Shown piece after piece: positions 35,746-48,627 of a stretch of DNA of 64,000 bases (position 1 is its first letter; every line of letters begins with the position of its first letter). The notes under the pieces were generated by a model. The model had not been told where the DNA came from. It saw only the letters and a list, made by a program, of their open reading frames with translations, and did not search any database. The DNA lies in contig JABCPU010000024.1 of assembly GCA_016800925.1 (NCBI GenBank), positions 302,365 through 366,364 on the forward strand, in the 5' to 3' direction. The stretch is from Suillus spraguei (lineage: Eukaryota; Basidiomycota; Agaricomycetes; Boletales; Suillaceae). The position numbers were made by a program, and so were the translations under genes.

Positions 35746-36239
35746 GTTTAGGAATAAATGGAGGGTCGTAAAGATAAGCCGAGCGTAAAATGACGATAAT
35801 GACGGGACTGACTGAGGGATATCAGTGCGACGACAAGTACGAGATATTTATACTCCGGGTTCAAACCTTATTTGCACCAAGTTTGCACGCCGACAAACAG
35901 AGCCGATCGCGACGCATCGATCACGTGTTTCCAAAATCAACCCTATATAACTTCGGTGACTGGACGATAAATATCAGCGGCATCCCTGGCATAATACCAC
36001 GAGATCAAGCTACATACCAAAGGCAAGATAGGCTCTATTTTCATTAGGCTTGGTCCTTAATCAAAGGAGAGGCTGAATTGATATATGATGACGGAGAATC
36101 GTTGGATCGAGACATCCGAGTCGTCATTCCATATGAAGCTTGTAAGTCCTAAATATATTCATAGTTAGTACTAACAAACCACTGGCGAGTGGGGAATAAG
36201 TTATGTTTGGAGAAGTAAATATACGTCTATGAAGGCTAC
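35746..36239 (+). other. Gene-free stretch
   Basis: No gene seen. It holds the upstream region of the tandem-repeat protein and the 3' end of the haem lyase gene. Confidence 0.5.
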
Positions 36240-36956
36240 TCATGAATGAGACGGGGTGTTGCTACTGCGAACACTTCCAAACCAACCCTGCCAAATGTTC
36301 TCGGCTCTCATTTTCACCCCTTCCCAGTTGTCTAAGGCAGGCCGAACATCAAGATAAAAAGAGACATTATTTGACGAGGGTCCTGCCCCCCGCCCGGTAT
36401 AGAAGTCGATTACATATCTGATCCTGGTTCCGCACCGTTCGACCACCCAATCGTGACGATCGAACGGAGCAGAGTACCTGCAAAACAAAGTCAGCATTCC
36501 TCGGGTGAAATGTATGTTGAAAACGTACCCGAGCAATGTCATGAGTCGAGCTTTGGGGGTCAGGTCATTAGGTCTACCCTTGAAGGTTACAAGCTTTACA
36601 CCCCCGCACTTTTCACCACCTCTCCCAGATTCCCATTTCATCAGCTCTGACCAAGCACGTTCGTTTACAGCATTATGAATAGGAATGATAGTCTTCATAT
36701 CTGGAGCATGCGGATTATGATTTTTGCGCGCCATGGCAGCAAAAAACTGAGCCTCCGACGGGTATACCCAATTACCATTGTCTGTTCGGGGTATTGAAGA
36801 AACCTCCCGTTCGGTCGAGAGCGAGGATGCGTTGACTGTGTGTGCAGGGCTAGTCCCTGATAAGACAGAGGCCCATGTTGTACGAGATTTGTGGTCGACA
36901 GGACAGGACTGGTCTGAAGAATGACTACCGTGGTCGACCGGACATTTGTCTGCCAT
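36240..36956 (-). CDS. CYC3: Cytochrome c haem lyase (holocytochrome c synthase)
   Basis: Mitochondrial intermembrane-space enzyme that links haem to the CXXCH of cytochrome c. Start MADKCPVDHGSHSSDQSCPV carries two CPV haem-regulatory motifs. Then IPRTDNGNWVYPSEAQFFAA, HNPHAPDMKTIIPIHNAVNE (with the haem-ligand His of the family), RAWSELMKWE, a Leu-rich segment, APFDRHDWVVERCGTRIRYV and IDFYTGRG, and a C-terminal FYLDVRPALDNWEG. A 51-nt intron (about 36479-36529; gtacgt...ttgcag) interrupts the LLG-YSAPFDRHDW junction. It is a multiple of three with no stop, so the unspliced frame is also open. The divergent nitronate monooxygenase start lies 168 bp away. Confidence 0.94.
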   Translation of the reverse strand: MADKCPVDHGSHSSDQSCPVDHKSRTTWASVLSGTSPAHTVNASSLSTEREVSSIPRTDNGNWVYPSEAQFFAAMARKNHNPHAPDMKTIIPIHNAVNERAWSELMKWESGRGGEKCGGVKLVTFKGRPNDLTPKARLMTLLGYVFNIHFTRGMLTLFCRYSAPFDRHDWVVERCGTRIRYVIDFYTGRGAGPSSNNVSFYLDVRPALDNWEGVKMRAENIWQGWFGSVRSSNTPSHS

Positions 36957-37123
36957 GGCGGAAGTAAAGATAGCCTTGATGACTCATCAAGCTCAAGTTA
37001 GTTTTCGCACGTGATTGGCCTACGGGTGCCAGGGTTGCTCCGGGACCGTATGCAAGTTGTAGCTTAAATAATGGCTGCGGCGTGGAAGAGGTGGTTTTAA
37101 TTTGGTTTTCGTCATACTTCGTC

Positions 37124-38659
37124 ATGCCATCTTCGCAGCCAGTGTTCTCGACGCCTCTGACGCGCCTCTTCAAGATCAATCATCCCGTCATGCTTGCAGG
37201 TGACTTTACTGTATTATAGCTCTTATACCGACATTCATATGTGTGCAGGCATGAACGTCGCCGCAGGGCCTAGACTGGCTGCAGCAGTAACCAATGCTGG
37301 CGGTATTGGTGTCATTGGCGGAGTTCGCCAGAGCCCCAGGATGCTCCAGGAATCTATTAATGAACTCAAGAGCCACCTGGAAGATAAGACCGCACCATTC
37401 GGCGTAGACCTCTTACTTCCTCAAGTGGGTGGCAGTGCTCGGAAGACAAATGTAAACATCCTTTCAAGTTCTTCCGTCCAGAGACAAATAATACCGGACC
37501 CTAGCATGATTATACGGATGGTCAACTTGACGCGCTCTTGGACATCATTATAAACAGCGGGGCTGCACTTTTCGTTTCTGCTGTAGGGGTGCCATCCAAA
37601 AAAGCTGTTGACAAGCTTCATGCTGCCAGAATTCCGGTCATGAAGTATGTGTGTGTCGCACTTAGAAGTTGCAATTCACTAAATCCACCTTAGTATGATC
37701 GGACATCCAAAGGTAACACACTTCCTGACGAGATTTAGGCTGTACGTCTAAATTGATGTTACTAGCATGCTAAGAAAGCCCTCGAGCAAGGTGCGAAGTT
37801 TGTTTGGCTTCACTCCTGCTTACTCATCATTTCCGACATGCTTCTAGGTGTTGATATCATCTGTGCACAAGGTGGTGAAGGAGGTGGCCACACTGGCGAA
37901 ACACCGTTTTCCATTCTGATACCCACTACTGTTGATCTTTGCAAGAATGCCAAGAGCCCCTTAACAGGTGGGCCGATCATCGTTGTTGCTGCCGGGGGTA
38001 TCGCGGATGGCCGTGGCCTTGCTGCCGCACTTTCGTGAGTACTTTCCCATATGTACGTTTCCCCCGCTAGTGACATTTTTGGACCAAGGTATGGTGCATC
38101 CGGTGTTTGGGTCGGCACCCGCTTTGTAGCTAGTACAGAAGCAGGTGCTCCTCCAAAACACAAGGAATTAGTTATCTCGGCTGGCTATGACGACATTGTC
38201 CGTACCCTGATTTACAGCGGCCGTCCGATGAATGTGCGGAAGACTCCTTATGTTGCAGAATGGGAGACCCAGCGACAAAGGGAAATTGCAAAGCTTGTCG
38301 CACAGGGCCATATCCCGCACAGCGTTGAACTAGAGAATCATCCTGAGAAATCTCTAGAAGGTCGGATGTGTAAGAAAGCCCTGTTTGGATTGTTTTTCTC
38401 GGTCTCATATGTTCATGTATGCAGGGTTGATGGGCAAGGTGGCAGGATCTATTAATGTACGTGGAATGACTGTGTTGTAATACAATTGCTGATGGATCTT
38501 CACAGGGTATAAAGCCAGCGAAGGAGATGTATGGGGACCTGTTTCTGTTTTGAATTCCACTGACATCTTTATTGATGTAGTGTCGATGAGCTGGTTGTAA
38601 CAGCAGCTGCAAACTTGAAAACAGCTTCGGCTCTTATGACAAGCAAAGCAAAGTTATGA
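37124..38659 (+). CDS. Nitronate monooxygenase (2-nitropropane dioxygenase)
   Basis: FMN-dependent oxidation of alkyl nitronates. Start MPSSQPVFSTPLTRLFKINH. The FMN-binding TIM barrel shows GMNVAAGPRLAAAVTNAGGI and GVIGGVRQ, then DALLDIIINSGAALFVSAVG, IICAQGGEGGGHTGE (catalytic His in GGHTGE), PIIVVAAGGIADGRGLAAAL and GASGVWVGTRFVASTEAG, all standard for the family. About nine exons; the last joins through a split codon (PAKEI-VDELVV) and ends at 38659. A related enoyl-ACP reductase II activity is the main alternative; substrate is not shown by sequence. Confidence 0.9.
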
Positions 38660-38879
38660 GTGGTGACTTCCCTGAACTCCAGTCATAATGGAAGACCGGC
38701 AGAGATTACCATCTGCGCGACCTCACGGGAATATGAATTTATCGCAGTTGTATATACCGCTGTGGGATGTTTCTCAAACATAAATTTGATTGCTAGGATA
38801 CTAGGATATCAGTCCACAGGAAATAGTCCTTGAATTGTACATGGTTGTATAACTGCAATCTATGGTCGTGGCATTTTCA

Positions 38880-40426
<1,547 letters not shown>

Positions 40427-40749
40427 TTCGAAGTACTGTACTGAGAGTTGTAGATGATGATTTAAGTACAATTTTATATCTCAGAAGAGCTGAGTATTAA
40501 GAAGGAGACAAAATAGAGATACCGTAATGTGTGTAGTATCGGCAGTCGGGGAGTACTTATAGTTAAGTACTATCATCCACTGCTGCAGTGCACTGAGTTC
40601 CTCAAGTCTGAGTATAGTAAAAGATAAAAGTATACTACTTCATGCATATCACTCTGAACTGGAACGAGTGCAGATGTATATTATTCAATCCCGACATCAC
40701 AACTTTCGTAACACTAGGATTCCTCAGTACCAATACTCAATATTGCTCG

Positions 40750-41080
40750 TCGTGTCTGAGGGCGAGTGTGAAATCCCTTTCTGCAGCGCGAAGAGCAAGC
40801 TTCACCGCTTCCAGCAGGCAGTCAATGGTCGGTCGGCGGCCGCGGCCGTGCACGCAGTGACATCCAACAGATCTTGAAGAGGTTAAGGTCTACCTATAAA
40901 CCGAGAGCAATCACTATAACAATAGAAACTTATAACTTGTTGGACTCACATTTCTAAAAGGCACAGATTTTGTTCTTCGCCAGTCGCGACATGAAGGGAT
41001 GTCAGTTGTTGAAGCGCTGACAAGTATACACGCGGGCTTTGCCGCACGTTATTGCCATTTTAAGAATAAGCAATATTCGA
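40750..41080 (-). pseudogene. Possible gene fragment in a divergent promoter region
   Basis: The minus strand reads SPRVYLSALQQLTSLHVATG and EEQNLCLLEM, then an intron-like border (gtgagt), then GRRPTIDCLLEAVKLALRAA and ERDFTLALRHDEQY before a stop. Composition and helical pattern look like real protein, but there is no start codon in frame and a stop would follow the splice. It sits between the GMD start (40426) and the HODM-like start (41106). Perhaps the remnant of a helical-repeat protein. Unrecognised. Confidence 0.3.
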
Positions 41081-41105
41081 ATAGTCGCGTGTCTTATCAC
41101 AGTTC

Positions 41106-42478
41106 ATGGGTATAAAGTCCATGTATACTCACCCTGATAACAATTCAAAATCACTTGTGCAGCTATGATAATACGCTGAACGTCGCAGGAATCGTGGTTG
41201 TCGCGGTTGTTCTTGCCACTGTGTGTTACAGCGAGGCTGCTTCTCCACGCAGCTTTTGGAAGCTCCTGCGACAGAAAGCTGCTCTCGTGGCTGGTAGAGC
41301 ACTACCGGACTTCGCTCAGTTGACAGGCTTCCCTCATCCAAAGCCCCTACACAGTTTTAACATAGCTCACGCTCGTCCTCGTCCATACCGGCCTTTCAGA
41401 TGGGAATACCATCAAAACATGTGTACGTGGGTTGTATTGTGCTTATTGTGTTTCGCTTATCTATACATTCTATAGCCCTCAAGAAGTTGGAACCAGACTA
41501 TTGGCTGGAGTTAGAGAGTACATATCGCGATCGCATTACGCAACGCCGACAAATCTATGCCCTCCATGGTAAACGTGTCATTGATGAGCTGCCTGGTAGC
41601 GAAGCAGCTTCAAAGGAGTTGGTGGAAATGGTCGTTCAGTACCTTTGTCTGAGGTATCCCCAGCAATTTGAGTTTGATGAGTGGACTTCGACCTTCCACA
41701 ACCACATTCTCGGCTCGACAGCTAACATTTCAACTGTGCATCCACTGGTTTTCTTACTTGAGAATGTTCCGGAGGACTTTCTCATCACCCAGGAAGATGC
41801 TGATACTGGGCTCTATATCCTACGAGCTGCGGTCTCGACATCAGCAGTTGGCTGGAATATCGGCCAGAAGATGGGTAAACCACTGCATGAAATTCATGGC
41901 CCAGTTCCTGAATATAAGGAGAAGATGGCTTTCTCAATGGACAGGCAAGTAATATGGTAAATATATCAGGCTTACTTACAAGAACATCGCAATGGATTTA
42001 CAGGTACTTTTCTAAGATGCCTTGTGACAAGCCCATTCAACGAGCGTCTTGGGGCCTTGAAATCGGGGAGCCTCTCTATCTTCAGACGGATGAATCAGAG
42101 TGGAGTCATCGTCAACACCAGAATCCGGATCTCCTTCTCTCTGACATTCACATGCGAGTTGATTGGCAAACATTACGTCGCCTGCCAAAATCCCGCGCCA
42201 TCGTGTTCAACTTCAAGGCCTTTTTCACGCCGGTGACAGATTTCCGCGAGGAGCCATTCATTCCAAAGTTGGTTCTGAAGATTTTACTTGAAGGAAAGAA
42301 GGCGATCATGGAGTACAAAGGAACATGGCACATTGAGCACAAAGTTATACCTGCATTACGAGAGTGGGCAAAGGAGCAAGAGGACAAGGGATGGGTCCCA
42401 AAAGATTGGCGAGAGAGGACATTGAACGAGGACCCATTTTATCCCGGGTGGGAGAAACATCGCCCGATTCCTACTTAA
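41106..42478 (+). CDS. HODM/DUF3445 haem-dependent demethylase-like protein with N-terminal TM
   Basis: Member of the haem-dependent oxidative N-demethylase alpha-subunit-like family (DUF3445). Proposed start 41106: a 17-nt exon (MGIKS) and a 40-nt intron lead to an anchor segment, VAGIVVVAVVLATVCY, then PFRWEYHQNM-SLKKLEPDYW. The conserved core follows: LELESTYRDRITQRRQIYAL, FLITQEDADTGLYILRAAVS, GWNIGQKMGKPLHEIHGPVP and WGLEIGEPLYLQ, then HMRVDWQTLRRLPKSRAIVF and a C-terminal REEPFIP segment. The family haem-binding and RVDWQTLRRLP-type motifs are kept. The intron after FSMDR has a GC donor (AG/GCAAGT). Substrate unknown. The ORF runs into a frame without ATG upstream, so the start is inferred from splicing. 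Confidence 0.85.
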
Positions 42479-42508
42479 CAGCTGCAGATCATTCTTTAAG
42501 TATGTGTC

Positions 42509-44120
42509 TCAGTCTTCTTCCATGAGTTCTGCGAGTTCTCTTTCTTCCTCTTCCGTGATCTCAACCTGATCTTTAGCGTCGCCACTGGGTTGGGGTGTAG
42601 GAGCGATAACTGTAGCTTTCGACTGTCCAGCAGGATTATCTGGCTTCGAATCATGCAGTTCTACAGAAATTATTTAGATGTATCTCAATAGCCACCATGT
42701 AGACTTACCACTGAATCGCCATCTGCGAATGGTGCCATCCAGACTGGTACTGATTATCCATGGCTCAATGCGCGTTCTTCCATCGTCTGTGCGGCTTTTC
42801 TGAACCCATAATCTCAGCGCAGTGACATCGTGCCAATGCGCGTCGATTTCTCCTAAAACCTCAGGTTCAGATGGCGCCGAGACGTCATACAGGCGGATAA
42901 CATCTCCATATCCAGTCACGATGTATGGCTCTTCAAGATCAGAGAGTGCCAGAGGAAGAATGGCTCGCACAGGCAATGGGTGCGTGAGGGGTGGAATGAG
43001 TTTCTGGTCCGGGGATCCTAGTGGGTAAGGAACGACTTGCACTGTTTCATCCGATGACGCTGAATCGAGGAGTGAGCTAAACAATGGCATAACACGGTAA
43101 GCGAACGTTATTACCTGTCCAAATGTAACCTGCATCATAGATGATTTCAGTGATGCGCGTTCGATGGTGGTTGAGAGTGTCCTGAAGAGTGCTTCGCCAC
43201 CGAGGCCGCAGCCCACCCTCTCTTTCTAGTTTCCACACCTTCAATACTCCCATGGTGTCAGCGGTGAAGAGGGTCACGGAGCCATCAGCATTGGCAATTC
43301 CAGCAATGCATTCTACTGGGCGACTATGAGCGGAGACTGATCCGGCAGGCTGCGGAGGTTTCTCAAGAATGTCAGTTAGGTCCCTACGCGCAAATGTCAG
43401 GGCTGCCGGTATGTTACAGAGGAGTTCGTTTTACCAGAATTTGACAATCTTATCAGAGCTACTGCTGACCAAGAGCTTCACAGATGACACGACGAGTAAA
43501 GTTTTGACAAAATCATCGTGAGCAGCCGTGGTTGAGATAAGTCCCTTTGTCTGCAAGAGATGGCCTGCGTTCAATACCTATAAGGACATGAAATGCGTCT
43601 GTATACATACATTAGTATCCCATATTTTAATGGTCTAGCGGGAGGACTCCGTCAGCATCACTTTAGCGGCTGTAAATACTATCCCTTGCCTTGTCCCAAG
43701 ACCCAGTTATCAAAAGCTTTTCATCGCCTGAATTCGGAATTCTGTCATAAAATGCGAGGCAGGTCACCGGCGCGTGGTGACCTCTGTATATCTGTAAAGT
43801 CCTTCCCGTCTACAAAACACGGCGTGATCTCCTAAGTCGAGTGATGCAGATCGTCGAAACATACCTCTAGATCGATTTTCTTGGCTACATGCGCACTCTC
43901 AGCAATCCATGCGTAGTTGCCACGAATTTGAATGTCGATTGCGTTGCCAGTAAGCTGAATTGGAGACCCAAGAGACTTCGTTCTCTCCGCCTTTTGTCTG
44001 CGAGCCTGTCATCGATCTGAGGGACGAACAACTAAAGCGATTCGAAGGACAAACTTCTGTGAGTTCAAGTTCAGCTGCTGATCTCAACAAATATGAGTGA
44101 TCCGCGGTAATTTCAGACAT
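42509..44120 (-). CDS. WD40-repeat protein, function unknown
   Basis: Predicted beta-propeller scaffold. Start MSEITADHSYLLRSAAELEL (another in-frame ATG at 44141). Exons then give DIQIRGNYAWIAESAHVA and LQIYRGHHAPVTCLAFYD, GSWDKTIKIWDT, HDDFVKTLLVVSSVKLLVSS with SDKIVKFWDL, SAHSRPVECIAG, GVLKVWKLEREGG, DAGYIWTASSDETVQV, PYIVTGYGDVIRLYDV and STSLDGTIRRWRFS, about six blades. The acidic tail EEEERELAELMEED ends at 42509. Several WD-type ends (KIWDT, KFWDL) support the call. I cannot assign a specific orthologue. Convergent with the HODM-like gene, 30 bp apart. Confidence 0.85.
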
Positions 44121-44237
44121 CGTCGATATCGATAAATGCACTCATAAGTTGATCGCGTGACGGCGTCGATTCGACGCTAAATATTTACTGTTTGGTAAAG
44201 ACTTTTGAAATAAACACATCTGTCTTGGGCTGCATTC

Positions 44238-45086
44238 ATGAGCAAGCGCTTAGCTTCATTTCATGGCCCTTCTACGCCAACATCATCTCCGTATCACAAG
44301 TAAAGAAAGCAGTCACGCCAGCATCGCCATCCAGGGCTTCCGATGCGTCTATTCATCGAAAATTTAGAACGTTGCTCTACGAGTTGCGTTCGATTGCAAA
44401 CACATGGGATGACATCGTCCTCGTCGACGGCTTAAAGACTGCGCGAACTCTGGTCGATTCTCGCACCGAATTGGAGTGTGTGCTTCATCTCTCGTCCTTC
44501 AGCGGTTGGTGATTGTGGAGCTCTTCAGCAATGCACTTGCCATGGTTCCTGCCGGCACGCAGCCTGGGTCGGTCATGGTTAGTCCGAAGCTCGACGTGAT
44601 GGATGAATGTATCACTCTACTCGATTCTGTTCTCATGAAGCTCGTAAGATAGCGCCTGTCTTGTGATTCAACGATAACAAACATTTGTCAGTCGAAACTA
44701 TTGCGGAGAATGAGCACTGTGCTCGATAATATGGAGGCTCTGATGTTCGAAGCGGAGAGGTTGAAGGGATTTCAATGGTGTCACGAGGAACCTCTGTGGG
44801 TTTCATGGCCCATCGAGAAATTCGGTAGGCTGGGGTCGATCTTGTCGTCATTTTCTGATGAGGATTTGCAGTGTTGTATTTGTCTGAGCTGACAACACCA
44901 TATCATCGGTCTCTTGCACTACACAAGGAACTAGTTACCACCTTGCGCAGTCATACAGTGTCATTCGAAGATTCTCGGAAGGCTATCAATCAATGGGTCG
45001 AGCAGCCTTTCCTAAGAGATGACGGTTGGGACGCAAAATGGGAGGACCTTTGTCAAGCAGAGGTTGAAAAATGGGATACAAGATAA
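44238..45086 (+). CDS. Conserved basidiomycete protein of unknown function
   Basis: About 230 residues, helix-rich and acidic/basic mixed. MSKRLASFHGPSTPTSSP leads to IHRKFRTLLYELRSIANTWD, DNALAMVPAGTQPGSVMVSP, LLRRMSTVLDNMEALMFEAE, PLWVSWPIEKFV-LYLSELTT and VEQPFLRDDGWDAKWEDLCQ. Introns: a 53-nt one after RTEL, one after VLMKL, and one after EKF. Between 44295 and 44330 the frame changes by one base; either a 35-nt intron (gtaaag...tccag) or one missing base is needed. I recall similar Agaricomycete proteins but no function. The start is 97-118 bp from the divergent WD40 gene. Confidence 0.65.
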
Positions 45087-45147
45087 TACAGACAACTAGA
45101 GAAAGTAACAGCACTCCCAATGTAATGTAACAATAACATATCACCAT

Positions 45148-48100
45148 TCATGAGTCTTCCTCGTCGGATATATGGATCTCATCATCGTTGTCAGCCTGTT
45201 GCGGCGCCAAGTCTGGTGCAGACAAAGCTTGGTCCTCATCTGCTCTTGGAAGAGCTGTCTTTTTGGCTGCAACAAATGCAGGACCTCTTGCCTGCTGCTC
45301 TGCAGCAGCCATTGGGTCTGCTGGCTGGACAGCGGATGGTTGCTCTGAGGTACCGTTTTGTTTCGCTGACAACGTCTGAGCAGCGAGATATGATGCTTCG
45401 GTATTGAACTGAGCCTGGACACTCCGCTTGATACGAAGCATTTCTCGGAACGTATCTTCCGAACCCGTCTCGATTTCGAAACTGTTCCACTCCTGCCAGA
45501 ACTTGGGATTGACGCGTGGGTCGCAAAATTGGGAAGCATGTGCATAAATAGCGCGAGCCCGGTCGATTTCACCAAGTTTGCGTTCCAATGCAGCGAAACG
45601 GAGACACATTTCAGCAGTTTGTTTGTCAGGAAGAACTTCGAGTGCACGCTCGAAGATTGGGCGAGTGGCTGGTAGGCCATAATTAGCTGTGGCTTTTGCG
45701 ATGTATATAGTGTACATCTGTCATCATGATGTCAATGAAGGTCCTTATAGGATGCAACTGGATTAGTACCTCAAATTTGTTCTCATCAGCGACAACCTGA
45801 GTTGCACGCTCATAAATAGACATGGCCCGCTTTGCTAGACCATAATCCTCTTCCAATTGGCCGTACATCAGGAACAAGGGCTTGCATGACTTCGGCGGAC
45901 ATTTTTCTAGTGCTTGTTCAAACAAGTCACGAGCTCGCTCCAACTTAGATCCTCCCTGAAAGGTGCCAATAAGACGGGACAGATAACAGTTAAGCACAAA
46001 AGCACATACATATCGCTTCACGAACTTCGACAAATAAATATTCCATATTTCAAAGGATATGGGGAAAGTGAAGACCTCTGTGCCGCGCTCGTACACCTGG
46101 TTGTAAATATATTTAAGAATTGGCCAGAAAGACAGCGATCGGACGGGCCGCACCTTAAAGCTATCCTCCCAATATTGATTTTCTTCAAGGAAAGCAGCGT
46201 AATTGACGATAACCTGGGCATTGGCAATCTTCAGATCCATGATCTTGTCATAGACGGCCTTTGTCGATTCAACGGTGCCTATCGACTCCTCAAGGTCAAC
46301 GTAGAATGACCAAAGCTTCAAGGATTTGAATAATCTGGCTTGGACAGGTAGTGACTGTCGGAAGTTAGCAAATCTGAAAAGTAGTCCGCTGAAACGGTCT
46401 CACATGGTCATGATAATTGATCTTAGTGTTTTTAGGAATGGCAGCGGCGCGTTGCATGACTCTGACAGCCTCATCATAGTTTCTGAGAGCAGACAAGTCA
46501 GTATATCAGTTAGAAAACTAAATGACATTTCTTACTCGTGTCGAAGCTCCATCTCTGACCATTCACACCAAATGTCCGCGAGGTCCTCAACTGCTTTGAA
46601 ATTTATTTTAGTGGCTTTCTCAAGGATATCACGGGCGCTATCCAAGTCAGGCTCTGCCGAACCCGATGATCCACCTTCCTCGTAGAACTTAGCGAAGTTG
46701 ACATAAAGTCTATGGAGGTTGGCAGTAGCCTTGCGAGGATTGATGGTCTCCAATGCTTTGGTGTACGTGTCGGCCACCTGAACACGCGTCAGACAAGCCA
46801 ATTTCAGCCTTCAGGCAAATGCTTACCTTTTCATCATCTTCTCCCCAAAGAGCTACTCTTTTTTCCCATTCCTGGACGTCGTTTGGGTTTCTTCGGAGTA
46901 AGACGTCATTAACTAAAAACGGTCTTCTGTCGATAAGAGCTTCGAACTCCTTCATCTTAATGTCCATCTCTCGTTCAGTCTCCTTCGTGTTTTCGTCGTC
47001 GTCGTCTTCTTCTGGATTTTCGAGACTTTCCATCATTGCGTTGATTAATGACTCGCAAAACTCTGCATATGCGTCAAAAATCTGCGTGAAGTCCCTGATC
47101 GTCAATACCGTTGCGATGCCCGCTTCAAAGGTGCTTATCGCCCGATCAAACTCGCCACGTTGATCCAGTAAGTCGCGAGCCCAGTCCAGAGACGGCCAGC
47201 TTGGTCTTTATAAACTTCAAGGCCGTCCTTGTGGACGATACGTTCTATGTTGAGCTTCCGAGGGCTGAGAGGATCTTCATCCTCGTCATATACTCCACCA
47301 GCGCCAACCGGAACAGAGGGTCCGTCCGTCCGTACAAGTTGCCCATCCATGGAGGTTAACTGAGCAGCTTCTGCGTCAATTTTCGCATTTGCGTCGTTGG
47401 ACTCAATGGTAGCATCCACGTCAAACCCAACATCATCAGAGAATCGCTCGACAATATCAAGGAAATCTCCAAGAAGCTGATATGGGCTCTTCCCTTCGGG
47501 ACTGACATACTCCCCCCGTGATGCTTTTCTTGCCAGTGAGAGTAAGAGCTTGGCAGCTTCGAGTGGCCGTGGCACAGAGTCTGCAGGAGAGAGCAGGATG
47601 GAGGTGTAGTGTTCGGTAACACTTGGATCAACGGCAAGGTAACGCCGGTAGACAGACACTGTAGTGGATCCGCCCTTCGTCTCAGCCCAGAGTAGATATC
47701 GAACCCATATTCGTGAATGTAGTGAAGGCGACAGAGTACGCAAAGCTCGATCAAATGTCCGACGAGCATGCGTGTGCGAGATGAGAGATGGGCACATAGG
47801 GTGAAAGAAGACGGATGTATACATTAGCCATAATCTGGGTAGCTGAAATGATCTTGCAGTCAGCATAAACATGATTCTCTGGCAACAGAACGTACTTTGG
47901 GCAACCACATGAGGGCCCTTTCATATGTAGCAATCAGTGATCTCCACTCTCCCCAGCCTACAACTCCATCAAGGCCATCCTCCCATGACTCTAGGTCCTC
48001 CTTCTCCTCCTCTAAAGCATCCTTCATTTCCGGTAATTTCTTCCTTCCGCCAGCCCTTTTCTTGATTACCTGTCTGCCAAGAACATAGGACATTCTCATC

Positions 48101-48471
48101 TGGAGGTACGACTTCCACAGTTTGAACGAGCCAGGAAACTGAGCAATGGCTGCCTCGTATAGGTAAGTCAGACACTGCAACGAGTGTCTAGCCAGTGGAG
48201 TCGCGAGTGGACCGAGGAGTGTTGCAACTTCGTCGGGCACGTTCGTGCGTCGCTCTGCCTTCAACTGCGCGTTAAAAGCCTCTTTCGTCGTATGTATGGC
48301 AGTCCACCATGCACGAAAGGAAGATGGGTTTCGAAGAAGGTCTTCCTCGCGCTGAACATCCTTGATAGACAGCAAGCTTGAATCGGTTGTAGGTGTCGGT
48401 ATTGGAAGCGTCACAGGAAATTGGGATGCCAATAAGTCCACTGAAGTTGACTTCTCCGCAACCGAAGGCAT
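45148..48471 (-). CDS. SYF1: Pre-mRNA-splicing factor SYF1 (XAB2)
   Basis: Scaffold of the Prp19/NTC complex in the spliceosome, made of HAT repeats. Start MPSVAEKSTSVDLLASQFPV. HAT repeats include FRAWWTAIHTTKEAFNAQL, LYEAAIAQFPGSFKLWKSYL, ALRTLSPSLHSRIWVRYLLW, AISTFEAGIATVLTIRDFTQ, LWSFYVDLEESIGTVESTKA and LFEQALEKCPPKSCKPLFLM. Later ones are YERATQVVADENKFE and REMLRIKRSVQAQFNTEASY (an SYF1 landmark near the end). An acidic stretch (about 46990) interrupts the array, as in other SYF1 proteins, and the C-terminus is Ala/Gln/acidic, ending IHISDEEDS. About six introns. Frame is intact throughout. Divergent from BET4, 156 bp apart. Confidence 0.94.
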
Positions 48472-48627
48472 TTTGAAATCCCAGTAAGTTTTGAACGAAA
48501 GCAAAGCGCGGTGCGCTTGTAAGTAGTAAGTTGGCGCGTGTTCAGAGAGGGTGTTTGTTTATTTATTTATTTTTCTCAAGATCTAATTGATAATCAAACA
48601 ACTGCGGGTCTAATCTTCCCTGTCACT

